The notes under the pieces were generated by a model. It had not been told where the DNA came from and made no database searches. It worked only from the letters and a program-made list of their open reading frames with translations. Shown piece by piece: positions 35,440-35,544 of a stretch of DNA of 35,544 bases. The DNA is from Synechococcaceae cyanobacterium (GTDB lineage: Bacteria > Cyanobacteriota > Cyanobacteriia > PCC-6307 > Cyanobiaceae). Each line of letters opens with the position of its first letter. Positions within the stretch are counted from its first letter, which is position 1. The position numbers and the translations under genes are program-made. The DNA lies in NCBI GenBank assembly GCA_947458155.1, contig CANGZM010000006.1, positions 1-35,544 of the forward strand, in the 5' to 3' direction.

Positions 35440-35544
35440 GTGAATCCGAACTTTTCAGAAACTGCTCAAGAAATCGGCCACCGTCTGAATCAGTTGGATA
35501 CGCGGCGATGCCCTCCAGGCAATCGCTGCCCTCCAGGCAATCGA
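35440..35544 (+). other. Possible gene fragment running off the window
   Basis: From GTG 35440 a frame stays open to the window end (NPNFSETAQEIGHRLNQLDT, then a repeated RCPPGN). On the minus strand another frame also enters from outside and stops at 35455 (ending SPRIQLIQTVADFLSSF). Only one, if either, is real, and 105 bases are too few to decide. The 98 bases before it show no feature. Confidence 0.25.
35509..35543. repeat. Tandem copy of a 17-base unit, period 18
   Basis: tgccctccaggcaatcg occurs twice without change (35509-35525 and 35527-35543), separated by one base. The window ends right after, so the array may continue. Confidence 0.85.

Overview
The window looks like chromosome from a GC-rich picocyanobacterium of the Cyanobium/Synechococcus (alpha-cyanobacterial) group. 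It carries psaC (photosystem I), an NdhS-type NDH-1 subunit, an RpaB/Ycf27-like response regulator, an EgtB/EgtD pair with two small cyanobacterial hercynine-associated proteins, a cyAbrB-type domain and an HpsJ-like protein. The order acpP-fabF-tkt / psaC-glmS near thiC is, from memory, usual for this group. No database was searched; names rest on reading the translations.

Layout. (1) 1-2280: AT-richer surface-glycan remnant with the C-terminal part of a family 2 glycosyltransferase, facing a methyltransferase/EamA-like pair, then about 650 bp without an intact gene holding a possible relic of a DedA start. (2) 2284-7570: dedA, ssb on the opposite strand, then mreB-mreC-mreD and an overlapping lipoprotein solute-binding protein. 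(3) 7717-10583: OmpR-type response regulator, lysS with an unusual cyAbrB-like N-terminus, and a small hypothetical gene. (4) 10624-14680, minus strand: egtB, egtD, two hercynine-associated proteins and a YdcF/ElyC-like protein, read as one ergothioneine operon. It is divergent from a cysteine synthase and an overlapping membrane kinase-like protein (14689-18062). (5) 18093-22722: smpB, divergent from a tightly packed ruvB - TPR - M20 amidohydrolase - small membrane protein - HEAT-repeat operon. (6) 22810-24355: TPP riboswitch and thiC. (7) 24356-26232: AT-rich insert with one multi-pass membrane protein. (8) 26233-33190: tkt, fabF, acpP (minus), psaC and glmS (plus), rimM (minus), ndhS (plus). 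(9) 33153-34506: RNase III, RNase P RNA and tRNA-Arg(CCT). (10) 34507-35544: HpsJ-like gene with in-frame 24-bp repeats, and an 18-bp tandem repeat at the window edge.

Most of the window is core metabolism and cell-shape machinery packed by ATGA/GTGA stop-start overlaps. The most unusual points are the cyAbrB-LysS fusion, the degenerate kinase coupled to cysteine synthase, the ergothioneine operon with proteins of unknown role, the glycosyltransferase and membrane-protein islands, and the RNase P RNA / RNase III pair.
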